Shown piece by piece: positions 56,561-64,000 of a stretch of 64,000 nucleotides of DNA. The notes below the pieces were generated by a model. The model ran no database searches. It was not told the origin of the DNA and saw nothing but the letters and a program-made list of their open reading frames with translations. Every line of letters starts with the position of its first letter. Within the stretch, counting starts at the first letter, position 1. The DNA is from Alphaproteobacteria bacterium. GTDB taxonomy: Bacteria; Pseudomonadota; Alphaproteobacteria; Caulobacterales; Maricaulaceae. The DNA is taken from the NCBI GenBank assembly GCA_016124205.1, contig WGOD01000003.1, forward strand, positions 1 through 64,000, in the 5' to 3' direction. The position numbers were made by a program, and so were the translations under genes.

Positions 56561-57711
56561 TTCTTCGATCCGAGCGGGCGCTGGAACAGATCGACGCGCA
56601 GGCCGGGTGCGGGGCGGTTGAGACCGATCCGCTCCACGGTCGCGCGGAAGCGCCGCGCAATGATCTGGGCATAGGGGCCGTCGCCGCGCTGGCGCTTGCC
56701 CCAGGTGGAATCGTATTCCTTTCCGCCGCGCGTCTGTCGGATCAGGCTCATCACATGGCTGGCGGAATCGGGACGCGTCGTCGCCAGCCATTCCTTGAAC
56801 AGATCCTTGATCTCCTGCGGCAGGCGCAACAGCACATAGCCCGCGCTTTTTGCGCCAGCCTCGGCGGCGGCTTCGAGGATTTTTTCGAGCTCCCGGTCGG
56901 TCAGCGCCGGAACGACCGGCGCGGCCATCACCGTCACCGGGATACCCGCCTCGCTGAGGCCGCGGATCGCGTCGAGGCGCTTGGCCGGCGTGGCAGCGCG
57001 CGGCTCCATGTCACGCGCGAGGCGGCGGTCGAGCGTCGTTACCGAAATGGCCGCGCGGACCAGACCCTTCGCCGCCATTGGCGCGAGGATGTCGAGATCG
57101 CGCAGGACAAGCGCCGACTTGGTGATCAGGCTGACCGGGTGATTGAAGCGGGCGAAGACCTTGAGCAGCTCTCGGGTGATCTGCTGCTCGCGCTCGATCG
57201 GCTGGTAGCAGTCCGTATTGGCGCCGATCACGATGGGCTCGGGCCGGTATTTCGGGTGCAGGAAGCGCTCTTCCAGCAGCTTCGGCGCGTCCGGCTTCAC
57301 GAACAGGACGCTCTCGAAATCGAGGCCCGGGGAATAACCCCAATAGGCGTGGCTGGGGCGGGCATAGCAATAGATGCAGCCATGCTCACAGCCGCGATAG
57401 GGGTTGATCGACCAGTCGAAGGAAATGTCCGGCGAGTCGTTCTTGTTCACGATCGTTCGGGACGTGTCCTTGATCGTGACGGTGCGCAGCTGACGCGGGA
57501 TGGCGTCGTCTTCCGTCCAGCCATCGTCGAACGGCTCATAGGCGAATTTTTCATAGCGCCCGGTGACGTTCGACCGCGCACCGCGGCCGCGTACCAGCGG
57601 CTGCGACGTGCCGGTGAAGAAGGCCGTGCCGCCGGCATCTTCCATGCCGGCGGTCGGGCCTTCCGCGTCGGGAAGGGGTTCGTAAACGGGGTCGTTCCGG
57701 TCCTCGCTCAT
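56542..57711 (-). CDS. PA0069-type radical SAM protein
   Basis: 389 residues from the ATG at 57711. The [4Fe-4S] radical SAM cluster is in YRGCEHGCIYCYARPSHAYWG (C-x3-C-x2-C), followed by GLDFESVLFVKPDA and IGANTDCYQPIEREQQITRELL. This is the spore-photolyase-like PA0069 family, whose reaction is unknown. Repeated SLITKSALVLRDLDILA and AISVTTLDRRLARDMEPRAATP segments complete the barrel. It stands alone on its strand. Confidence 0.92.
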   Translation of the reverse strand: MSEDRNDPVYEPLPDAEGPTAGMEDAGGTAFFTGTSQPLVRGRGARSNVTGRYEKFAYEPFDDGWTEDDAIPRQLRTVTIKDTSRTIVNKNDSPDISFDWSINPYRGCEHGCIYCYARPSHAYWGYSPGLDFESVLFVKPDAPKLLEERFLHPKYRPEPIVIGANTDCYQPIEREQQITRELLKVFARFNHPVSLITKSALVLRDLDILAPMAAKGLVRAAISVTTLDRRLARDMEPRAATPAKRLDAIRGLSEAGIPVTVMAAPVVPALTDRELEKILEAAAEAGAKSAGYVLLRLPQEIKDLFKEWLATTRPDSASHVMSLIRQTRGGKEYDSTWGKRQRGDGPYAQIIARRFRATVERIGLNRPAPGLRVDLFQRPLGSKNQAALF

Positions 57712-57771
57712 GGGCAAGGATAGTGTTCCTAAGGAAAGAACAATTCAAGAACAAAAATCAGAACGCCGCTG

Positions 57772-58329
57772 TCAGATCGGCAGGCCGTAACGGGTTGAAT
57801 ATTCCGCCTCCAGCCGTTCCAGCGTTGCCCAGAAGGGCAGTTCGGCTTCGCCCGTCAGTACCGAACGCAGCATGTTGAGATGGGCGTGCCAGCCGGCCAG
57901 AACACCGGCTTGCTCCTCGGTCTTGTTCAAGTCGGTGTGGATCAGGACGAGGCGAACGCGGTCGCCCTCCTCCTCGAGCGAGAAGGTGACGTCCGACCAG
58001 TCGTCATTGCCTTCTTCCCACTTGAACCGGAGCAGGTGCGGGGGAATGGCCTCGACAATCTCCGCCTTGGTGTGAATCTCCGTATTGCCCTCCTTCGCAT
58101 ACTTCGCGGGCGGGTGGTCGTCCGGACCGGTCAGATTGCCATTGCGGAAGATCAGTTCGGCTTCGCCGCCGGGCTTCAGATCCATCTTTCCCGCCGCGAG
58201 CCATTGCGCGCGCAGATCGGGCTCGACGAGATAGGCCCAGACCTTCTCGATCGGGCCGGGCAGGAGGCGTTCGAAACGCAGCGTCCCCGGCGGGGTAAAA
58301 CTGCCATGGTCCAGATTCGTATCGGTCAT
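57772..58329 (-). CDS. SRPBCC/AHSA1-type ligand-binding protein paired with ArsR
   Basis: 185 residues. SRPBCC helix-grip fold of the AHSA1 type: LRFERLLPGPIEKVWAYLVEPDLRAQWLAAG at the start, GGEAELIFRNGNLTG, IVEAIPPHLLRFKWEEGNDDWSDVTFSLEEEGDRVRLVLIHTDL and WHAHLNMLRSVLTGE. These proteins bind hydrophobic ligands and are often encoded with ArsR-type repressors. Its start overlaps the ArsR stop by four bases. The ligand is unknown. Confidence 0.88.
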   Translation of the reverse strand: MTDTNLDHGSFTPPGTLRFERLLPGPIEKVWAYLVEPDLRAQWLAAGKMDLKPGGEAELIFRNGNLTGPDDHPPAKYAKEGNTEIHTKAEIVEAIPPHLLRFKWEEGNDDWSDVTFSLEEEGDRVRLVLIHTDLNKTEEQAGVLAGWHAHLNMLRSVLTGEAELPFWATLERLEAEYSTRYGLPI

Positions 58330-58646
58330 TGATCGGGTTCCTCGCTGAGCAGGGCTTCCAGCCGGTCGAGCCGGCCATTCCAGAGCGTGCGCTTCTCGGA
58401 GATCCAGCGCGCCAGCTCGTCTAATGGTTCCGGGGCGAAGGCGATGCGGTGTTCCTTGCCCTCCCTCCGGCGGGTCACGAGACCGGCCTCCTCCAGAACG
58501 CGGATATGCTTCGATACGGCGTTCAGAGACATGGAGAAGGGTTCGGCGATCTCGGTGACGCGCGCCTCCCCGCGCATCAGCCGGTCGAGAATGGCGCGGC
58601 GCGTGGGGTCGGACAGGGCGTTGAAGGTCGTGTCGAGCGCTTGCAT
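58326..58646 (-). CDS. ArsR family transcriptional repressor
   Basis: 106 residues from the ATG at 58646. Winged helix: TTFNALSDPTRRAILDRLMRGEARVTEIAEPFSMSLNAVSKHIRVLEEAGLVTRRREGKEHRIAFAPEPLDEL. It has no metal-binding cysteines of the ArsR/SmtB type, so it probably senses a different signal. A perfect inverted repeat with promoter elements overlaps its start, suggesting autoregulation and a leaderless message. Translationally coupled to the SRPBCC gene. Confidence 0.9.
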   Translation of the reverse strand: MQALDTTFNALSDPTRRAILDRLMRGEARVTEIAEPFSMSLNAVSKHIRVLEEAGLVTRRREGKEHRIAFAPEPLDELARWISEKRTLWNGRLDRLEALLSEEPDQ

Positions 58647-58681
58647 GATATCATTCAACTTTATGGTTGAATGAGAGTCAA
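58646..58681 (-). promoter_or_regulatory. ArsR operator-promoter with leaderless start
   Basis: TCATTCAAC (58651-58659) and GTTGAATGA (58666-58674) are perfect inverted copies six bases apart. On the minus strand TTGACT (58676-58681), 17 bases, then TTGAAT (58653-58658) give a -35/-10 pair; six more bases reach the ATG, so transcription would start at the codon itself. The repeat covers the -10 and spacer, a typical repressor site. Confidence 0.68.
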
Positions 58682-58698
58682 GTCATGGCACGACCCGG

Positions 58699-58762
58699 GG
58701 TTCCTGTGCAGGCAGGAACCCAGAACGGCGGTCAATCTGGATCCCTGCCTGCGCAGGGATCC
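58699..58762. repeat. two adjacent palindromic elements between ArsR and UDG genes
   Basis: GGTTCCTG (58699-58706) pairs with CAGGAACC (58713-58720), and GGATCCCTG (58739-58747) with CAGGGATCC (58754-58762), each around a six-base interior. The two share the CCTGC/GCAGG core in both orientations. This resembles dispersed REP-like palindromes; the gap holds nothing else. Confidence 0.7.
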
Positions 58763-58769
58763 CGGTCAG

Positions 58770-59606
58770 TCAGAAGGTTTCCTCCAGCCGCTTTTGCAGC
58801 ATGAGGAGGTCGCGCCAGGCCTGTTTCTTTTCCTGCGGGCGGCGCAGGAGGTAGGCCGGGTGGAAGAGGGGCAGGGCGGGGATGTGCTCACCCGGTTCGA
58901 AGTTTTCGTCCTTGAGGCTGTATTCCGCCCAGCGGCCGCGCAGGCGCATGATCCCGGCCGAGGCGCGCAGGAGGGCCTGCGCCGACACCCCGCCGACACA
59001 GACAACGATCTTCGGCTTCACCAGCGCGATATGCCGTTCGATGAAGGGCAGGGCGAGGGCGATCTCTTCGGTTGTCGGGCTGCGGTTTCCGGGCGGACGC
59101 CAGTTCAGGATGTTCGAGACGTAGAAGTCGGTCTCGCGGTCGAGGCCGATCGACGCAAACATGCGGTCGAGCAGCTGGCCCGACCTGCCGACGAAGGGTT
59201 CGCCCTGTTCGTCCTCGTCCTTGCCGGGGGCCTCGCCGACAATCATCAGTCCGCTTTCCGGATTGCCCCGGGCGAAGACCGTATTGCGCGCGGTGCGCTT
59301 CAGCGGGCTGCCCTCGAAGCCCTCGATGGCGGACTTCAGGTCGGCGATCGTCCTTGCTTTCGCGGCGATCTTGCGGGCCTCAGCCTCGTCGGCGGCCTTC
59401 TCGCCAAAGCCGGCGGCACGGGCGGCGGCGGCCGTCGCGGGAGCCGCCTGCATGGCGGCTGGGGGCGTGCGCTTCGCGGCCGGTTCCGGGGCGCGCGGGC
59501 GCGGCTTCGGCACGCTGATCGGCAGGTCCGGCTCGATACCCATATCGGCCCACCAGGCGGTGAGGCTTTTCAGGGCGGTTTCGCGCGGATCGGCGGCGGG
59601 CGGCAT
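58770..59606 (-). CDS. uracil-DNA glycosylase family 4-like protein without Fe-S cysteines
   Basis: 278 residues from the ATG at 59606. UDG family 4 motifs: MIVGEAPGKDEDEQGEPFVGRSGQLLDRMF (GEAPGxxE...GxPFVGRSG), SNILNWRPPGNRSPTTEEI and PLFHPAYLLRRPQEKKQAW. Family 4 enzymes remove uracil from DNA and normally hold a [4Fe-4S] cluster through four Cys; only one Cys is found here (VVCVGG), with Ser, Trp and Ala at cluster positions. A low-complexity Pro/Ala linker fills residues 30-70. Divergent from the ETF-QO gene. Confidence 0.86.
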   Translation of the reverse strand: MPPAADPRETALKSLTAWWADMGIEPDLPISVPKPRPRAPEPAAKRTPPAAMQAAPATAAAARAAGFGEKAADEAEARKIAAKARTIADLKSAIEGFEGSPLKRTARNTVFARGNPESGLMIVGEAPGKDEDEQGEPFVGRSGQLLDRMFASIGLDRETDFYVSNILNWRPPGNRSPTTEEIALALPFIERHIALVKPKIVVCVGGVSAQALLRASAGIMRLRGRWAEYSLKDENFEPGEHIPALPLFHPAYLLRRPQEKKQAWRDLLMLQKRLEETF

Positions 59607-59718
59607 CGGTTCGGGTCCGGAATGGTCGGCAATGGCCTTGCGGCCTAGATGAAGGCGGAAAGCTAAGCTAAGACGGGCCAACAGCAAACCGTGCCATCAG
59701 CATCTGAGGGAGACCGAC

Positions 59719-61389
59719 ATGGCCGATACCGGCGTTGAACGCGAGTCGATGGAATATGACGTCGTCATCGTCGGCGCGGGACCGGCCGGCCTCTCGGCCG
59801 CCATCCGCCTGAAACAGCAGGCGGAAGCGGAAGGCCAGGAGATCAATGTCGCGGTTATCGAGAAGGGCGGCGAAGTCGGGGCGCACATCCTGTCGGGTGT
59901 GATCATGGACCCGAAGGCGATGAACGAGCTCTTTCCCGACTGGAAGGAGCGCGGTGCGCCGCTCGACACCGAGGTCAAGGACGACCGCTTCTACTACCTC
60001 AATGAAAACGGCGGTTTCCGCTTCCCGAACTTCATGTTCCCGCCGTTGATGAGCAATCACGGCTGCTATGCCGGCTCGCTCGGGAATATCTGCAAATGGC
60101 TGGCCGAACAGGCCGAATCCATGGGCGTGGAAATCTATCCGGGTTTCCCGGCAGCCGATCTCGTTATCGAGGACGATGTCGTGAAGGGCGTCGTGACCGG
60201 TGATTTCGGCGTGGCGCGCGATGGCGGGCACAAGGACGGCTACCAGCCGGGCATGGAATTGCGCGGCAAGTACACGCTGATCGCGGAAGGCGCGCGCGGT
60301 TCGCTCGCCAAGGTGCTGCTCGAGAAATACGGGCTCAATAAGGACAGCGACCCGCAGAAATACGGCATCGGCCTGAAAGAGCTGTGGCAGGTGAAGCCGG
60401 AAAACTTCAAGCCGGGCCTTGTCCAGCACACGATGGGCTGGCCGCTCGACAACAAGACTGGCGGCGGCAGCTTCCTCTACCACTGGGGCGACAATTTCGT
60501 GTCGGTCGGCTTCGTGGTGCACCTCAACTACAAGAATCCGTGGATCGCGCCGTTCGAGGAATTCCAGCGCTTCAAGACGCACCCCGACATTCGCGGCACG
60601 TTCGAGGGCGCCGAGCGCGTCTCCTACGGCGCGCGGGCGATCACCGAGGGCGGCTATCAGTCCGTACCGAAGCTGGCCTTCCCGGGCGGCGCGCTGATCG
60701 GCTGCTCGGCCGGTTTCGTGAACGTGCCGCGCATCAAGGGCAGCCACAACGCGATGAAGACCGGCATGATGGCCGCCGAAGCCGTCTTCGAGGCGATCAA
60801 GGCGGGCCGCCAGGGCGACACGCTTACAGCCTATGAAGAAGCCTACGAGAATTCGTGGGTGGCGAAGGATCTGAAGAAGGTTCGCAATGCCAAGCCGCTG
60901 TGGTCGAAATTCGGCACTTTCCTCGGCGTGATGCTGGGCGGGATCGACATGTGGACGAACACGCTGTTCGGCATGTCGTTCTTCGGCACGATGAGCCATG
61001 GCGGCACCGACGCCGAGGCGCTGGAACCCGCCGACCAGCACGAAAAGATCGCCTATCCCAAGCCCGACGGCGTCCTGACCTTCGACAAGCTGTCCTCGGT
61101 CTTCCTGTCCAACACCAACCATGAGGAGGACCAGCCGGTTCACCTCAAGGTGAAGGACATGCAGCTGCAGAAGGCGAGCGAGCTCGAAGTCTATGGCGGA
61201 CCTTCGGCGCGCTATTGCCCGGCCGGCGTCTATGAGTGGGTGAAGGACGAAACCTCCGGCGAGGAGCGCTTCGTGATCAACGCGCAGAACTGCGTCCACT
61301 GCAAGACGTGCGACATCAAGGACCCGAACCAGAACATCAACTGGACGACGCCGGAAGGCGGCGGCGGCCCGATCTACGTCAACATGTGA
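59719..61389 (+). CDS. electron transfer flavoprotein-ubiquinone oxidoreductase
   Basis: 556 residues, the full length of ETF-QO. It passes electrons from ETF to the ubiquinone pool. The FAD motif VIVGAGPAGLSAAIRLKQQA is at the start, GGAYQSVPKLAFPGGALIGCSAG-type sequence in the middle, and the C-terminal [4Fe-4S] ferredoxin-like cysteines in CPAGVYEW and NCVHCKTCDIKDPNQNINW. The C-terminus GGGGPIYVNM is typical. GAGGGAG precedes the ATG. Together with the probable ETF-beta methyltransferase at 7.1 kb it indicates active ETF-linked dehydrogenation. Confidence 0.97.
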   Translation: MADTGVERESMEYDVVIVGAGPAGLSAAIRLKQQAEAEGQEINVAVIEKGGEVGAHILSGVIMDPKAMNELFPDWKERGAPLDTEVKDDRFYYLNENGGFRFPNFMFPPLMSNHGCYAGSLGNICKWLAEQAESMGVEIYPGFPAADLVIEDDVVKGVVTGDFGVARDGGHKDGYQPGMELRGKYTLIAEGARGSLAKVLLEKYGLNKDSDPQKYGIGLKELWQVKPENFKPGLVQHTMGWPLDNKTGGGSFLYHWGDNFVSVGFVVHLNYKNPWIAPFEEFQRFKTHPDIRGTFEGAERVSYGARAITEGGYQSVPKLAFPGGALIGCSAGFVNVPRIKGSHNAMKTGMMAAEAVFEAIKAGRQGDTLTAYEEAYENSWVAKDLKKVRNAKPLWSKFGTFLGVMLGGIDMWTNTLFGMSFFGTMSHGGTDAEALEPADQHEKIAYPKPDGVLTFDKLSSVFLSNTNHEEDQPVHLKVKDMQLQKASELEVYGGPSARYCPAGVYEWVKDETSGEERFVINAQNCVHCKTCDIKDPNQNINWTTPEGGGGPIYVNM

Positions 61390-61399
61390 GGAGGTCGGC

Positions 61400-63157
61400 T
61401 TGCCGCCCGGTTTCCGGCGGCGCAGCATGATGCCCATGACAATTCGCTTTCTGACCGTTCTGACCGGTGCCGCCTGTGTGCTCGGCGCCTGTGCGACCAC
61501 CGGCGACTACGCCGAATCCGACAATCCGGCCGAGGAGACCCAGTCGGCCTACGGCGCTTTCCTCGCGGCCCGTTTTGCCGGGACGACGCAGGATCTCGAT
61601 ATCGCGTCGGACTATTTCGCGGCGGCTCTGGGCCACGAACCGGGCAGTGTCTTCCTTGCCGACCGGACGTTCCTGGCCGCGACGATCGCGGGCGACATGC
61701 AGCGTTCCGCCGATGCGGCCCGTCTGGCCGTCACCGGCGCGGACGAGAGCGGGCTGGCCCGGCTCCACCTTGCGGCGGCGGACCTGCGTGCCGGACGGGG
61801 AAGGGACGCCGCGGCCTGGCTCGAAGGCGGCAATTACGGTCCGTTCAATCAGCTTCTGGCCGACATGCTGCGCGGTTGGGCTCTGGCCTCCACCGGCAAT
61901 TTCGACGAGGCGCTGGCCAGTGCCGACACGATGAATGCGCCGGGTTTCTCCGCGCCCTTCGTGACGATGCACAAGGCGCTGCTGTTCGATCGCGCCGGGC
62001 GGAATGACGAGGCTGAAGCGGCTTACCAGGAGGCGATGGCCGGGGCGAGCTACCGCCGCGTGACCGTCGAACTCTACGGCGCCTTCCTTGAACGTCAGGG
62101 ACGCCGGGCGGAGGCCGAGGCGCTCTATGTCGCCTCTCTCGCCGAGGCGCCGGGTGATCCGGGCATCGAAGCCGATCTCGAACGCGTCCGGTCGGGTGGC
62201 CGCGCACCGCGTCCGTTGAGCCTGTCGCAAATGGCGTCGCGTGCCATTCTGGGGCCGTCGGCCGCCGTCGCCGCGCAGGCCGACATGGAGATCTCCATCC
62301 TTTATCTGCGGCTCGCGCAGCGGCTCGATCCCGACTACGCGCCGACCCTGATCCTGATGGGCGGGTCGCTCGACCGCATGGGGTTCAGCGAGGCGGCGCT
62401 TGAGGCCTTCGATGCTGTGCCGCGCGGCCCGTTCTGGATGAGCGCGCGGATCGAACGGCTCTGGCTGCAGGCCCGCTCCGGCGATCCCGACGGGGCCCGG
62501 GCCGGCGTGCGGCGTCTTGCCGACGAGACGGGCGATCTCGAAGCGCTGACCTTGCTGGCCGATTTGTCGCGCGCGAATGGCGAACTGGAAACCGCCGCCG
62601 CGCTCTATGAAGAGATCGCTGCGCGATACGAAGCTGCCGGGCAGGCGCCGGACTGGCGCTACTACTTCTTCCGGGCCGCGGTCCTCGATCAGCTCGGGCG
62701 CTGGGACGAAGCCGAGGCGCTCTTCCTGCGCGCGCTGGAAATCAGCCCCAACGAGCCCGATGTGCTCAATCACCTCGGATATGTCTGGGTTACGCAGGGC
62801 CGGAATATCGAGGAAGCCTTTGCGATGATCCGTACCGCGGCCGCACAGGAACCCGATGCGGGCTATATCGTCGACAGTCTCGGCTGGGCTCACTATGTGC
62901 GCGGCGAATATGACGACGCCGTTCGGTATCTCGAACGCGCCGCCGAACTCGACCCGGCGAGCCCGACGATCAACTTCCATCTCGGCGATGCCTATTGGCA
63001 GGTTGGCCGGGGCGTCGAGGCCCGCTTCCAGTGGCACCGCGCGCTCGAGCTCGATCCCGATCCGGACGAGATCGAGGCGCTGAACGACCGGATCGCAACC
63101 GGCGTTGTACCGGCCCTGCCGGAAACCGCGCTGGCGGAAGGGCCCGAGGCTCAGTGA
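61400..63157 (+). CDS. TPR-repeat lipoprotein
   Basis: 585 residues from the TTG at 61400, which has AGGAGG five bases upstream; ATGs at 61427, 61430 and 61436 are alternatives. The N-terminus leads to a lipobox (LGAC) followed by Ala-rich TPR units along the whole length, e.g. FLERQGRRAEAEALYVASL, ETAAALYEEIAARYEA and YVWVTQGRNIEEAFAMIRTAA. It belongs to the large TPR lipoproteins often encoded just before ispE in alphaproteobacteria. Likely an outer-membrane or periplasmic scaffold. Its stop overlaps the ispE start by four bases. Confidence 0.85.
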   Translation: MPPGFRRRSMMPMTIRFLTVLTGAACVLGACATTGDYAESDNPAEETQSAYGAFLAARFAGTTQDLDIASDYFAAALGHEPGSVFLADRTFLAATIAGDMQRSADAARLAVTGADESGLARLHLAAADLRAGRGRDAAAWLEGGNYGPFNQLLADMLRGWALASTGNFDEALASADTMNAPGFSAPFVTMHKALLFDRAGRNDEAEAAYQEAMAGASYRRVTVELYGAFLERQGRRAEAEALYVASLAEAPGDPGIEADLERVRSGGRAPRPLSLSQMASRAILGPSAAVAAQADMEISILYLRLAQRLDPDYAPTLILMGGSLDRMGFSEAALEAFDAVPRGPFWMSARIERLWLQARSGDPDGARAGVRRLADETGDLEALTLLADLSRANGELETAAALYEEIAARYEAAGQAPDWRYYFFRAAVLDQLGRWDEAEALFLRALEISPNEPDVLNHLGYVWVTQGRNIEEAFAMIRTAAAQEPDAGYIVDSLGWAHYVRGEYDDAVRYLERAAELDPASPTINFHLGDAYWQVGRGVEARFQWHRALELDPDPDEIEALNDRIATGVVPALPETALAEGPEAQ

Positions 63158-64000
63158 TCGAAGAATTCGCGGCAGCGAAGCTCAACCTGACCCTCCATGT
63201 CGGACCGGTCCGGCCGGATGGCTATCACCCGGTCGACAGCCTCGTCGTGTTTGCGGACTGGGGTGACCGCCTCACCTTCGAGGCCGCCGATACGCTCTCA
63301 CTCGACATTACCGGCGAGGGGGCCGAAACGCTCCGCGCCGAAGACGGCAATCTCGTTCTCAAGGCCGCCGAGACGCTGGCCATCGCGGCCGGGATCGATG
63401 TGCCGGGCGCACGCATCGGGCTCGACAAGTCGATTCCGCTCGGGGCGGGCCTGGGCGGCGGGTCCGCCGATGCCGCAGCGGCCTTGCGTGGCCTCAACCG
63501 GTTATGGGAACTCGACTGGCCGGAGGACATGCTGGCCGGTCTCGGGGCCGAGATCGGCTCCGATGTTCCTGCGTGCGTCTTCTCCCGGCCCTTGCGAATG
63601 CGCGGCCGCGGTGAACGGACGGAAATGATCGAGACCTGGCCTGCGCTCCCCGCGCTGCTGGTCAATCCGCGGCAGAGCGTTTCGACCGGCCGGATCTTTG
63701 CGCTCTACGATATCGCTCCCCGGCCGATCGAAGCGATGGAGACGCCCGTTTGCGAGACGGCAGAACCGGCAATCGGGATTGCCTCCGCCGGGCGTAACGA
63801 CCTGCAGCCGCATGCCGTTGCTGCGGCCGGGGTGGTGGGTGAGGTCCTGAAAGCGCTTGAGGAATTGCCCGCGGCGCGTCTCGTCCGTATGACCGGGTCC
63901 GGTTCGACCTGCTTTGCCCTGTTCGATTCGAAGGATGCGGCGGCCGAAGCCGGACATCAGATGGCCACCAGTCATGCCGATTGGTTGATCCAGCCCGTGA
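63154..64000 (+). CDS. ispE: 4-diphosphocytidyl-2-C-methyl-D-erythritol kinase (cut at the window end)
   Basis: GHMP kinase of the MEP pathway; 282 codons are present and the frame is open to the edge. The start GTG at 63154 overlaps the previous stop by four bases. Features are AAAKLNLTLHVGPVRPDGYHPVDSLVVFADW at the N-terminus, the glycine-rich ATP loop SIPLGAGLGGGSADAAAALRGLN, and VRMTGSGSTCFALF near the C-terminus. IspH, a later enzyme of the same pathway, is encoded at 35.5 kb. Confidence 0.95.
   Translation, partial: MIEEFAAAKLNLTLHVGPVRPDGYHPVDSLVVFADWGDRLTFEAADTLSLDITGEGAETLRAEDGNLVLKAAETLAIAAGIDVPGARIGLDKSIPLGAGLGGGSADAAAALRGLNRLWELDWPEDMLAGLGAEIGSDVPACVFSRPLRMRGRGERTEMIETWPALPALLVNPRQSVSTGRIFALYDIAPRPIEAMETPVCETAEPAIGIASAGRNDLQPHAVAAAGVVGEVLKALEELPAARLVRMTGSGSTCFALFDSKDAAAEAGHQMATSHADWLIQPV

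Noticed and set aside
59668-61500. A 610-residue frame opposite ETF-QO.
   Set aside because: Same shadow pattern; ETF-QO is certain from its FAD and Fe-S motifs.

Overview
The window reads as a stretch of core chromosome from a GC-rich alphaproteobacterium of the Caulobacterales/Maricaulales (Hyphomonadaceae/Maricaulaceae-like) type. Evidence for this: a CcrM-type GANTC DNA methyltransferase next to rnhB with a CtrA-like box in front of it; a mitochondrial-type aa3 cytochrome oxidase operon (ctaC-ctaD-ctaB-small gene-ctaG-ctaE-DUF983-SURF1); F0 genes encoding both b and b' subunits; a two-subunit glycine decarboxylase behind a tandem glycine riboswitch; TonB-dependent uptake; ETF-ubiquinone oxidoreductase; and UbiA/UbiD. 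No rRNA, tRNA, CRISPR array, insertion sequence, integrase or prophage gene was found. Sixty-nine protein genes are described, two of them cut by the window ends (ubiD at the left, ispE at the right).

Layout. 1-7.8 kb: ubiD, a small membrane protein, a beta-lactamase-like hydrolase, a small acetyltransferase divergent from a stand-alone BLUF blue-light sensor, a coupled trio (crotonase, class IV aminotransferase, sulfotransferase-like protein), a MarR regulator and a probable ETF-beta lysine methyltransferase. 7.8-13.1 kb: an M16 protease pair (one active lipoprotein, one lacking the zinc site), ubiA and an aldehyde dehydrogenase. 13.2-17.4 kb: rsmE carrying an in-frame palindromic repeat, gshA, and a POT peptide transporter with a periplasmic insertion. 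17.5-22.5 kb (minus): TonB-dependent receptor, tldD with a hairpin over its start codon, and two paralogous secreted TPR proteins. 22.6-30.8 kb (plus): the cytochrome oxidase operon, then an acetyltransferase and an EAL phosphodiesterase. 30.8-38 kb: YqgE/AlgH, peroxiredoxin, SPFH and NfeD proteins, rnhA, DUF1801, ispH, a lipoprotein and argS.

38-43.6 kb: glycine riboswitch and gcvT-gcvH-(unknown gene)-gcvPA-gcvPB, then a paralog of the small membrane protein at 1.6 kb. 43.6-46.3 kb (minus): atpI-atpB-atpE-atpF'-atpF. 46.3-52 kb (minus): smc, two DsbA-like thioredoxin-fold proteins and a DUF721/DciA-like protein, divergent from mutY. 53-64 kb: an inverted pair of palindromic repeats, ccrM, rnhB, two membrane proteins of unknown function, a PA0069-type radical SAM protein, an ArsR/SRPBCC pair with a leaderless-type promoter, a second palindromic repeat, a UDG-like protein without Fe-S cysteines, ETF-QO, a TPR lipoprotein and ispE.

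Most genes support aerobic respiration (ubiquinone synthesis, oxidase, ATP synthase, ETF-QO), one-carbon and redox metabolism (GCV, GshA, peroxiredoxin), genome maintenance (SMC, MutY, UDG, RNases H, CcrM) and isoprenoid precursors (IspH, IspE). No large, obviously new multi-gene system is evident. The least explained parts are the sulfotransferase-like/aminotransferase/crotonase operon, the low-GC gene inside the gcv operon, the ArsR/SRPBCC pair, and several leader RNA structures.
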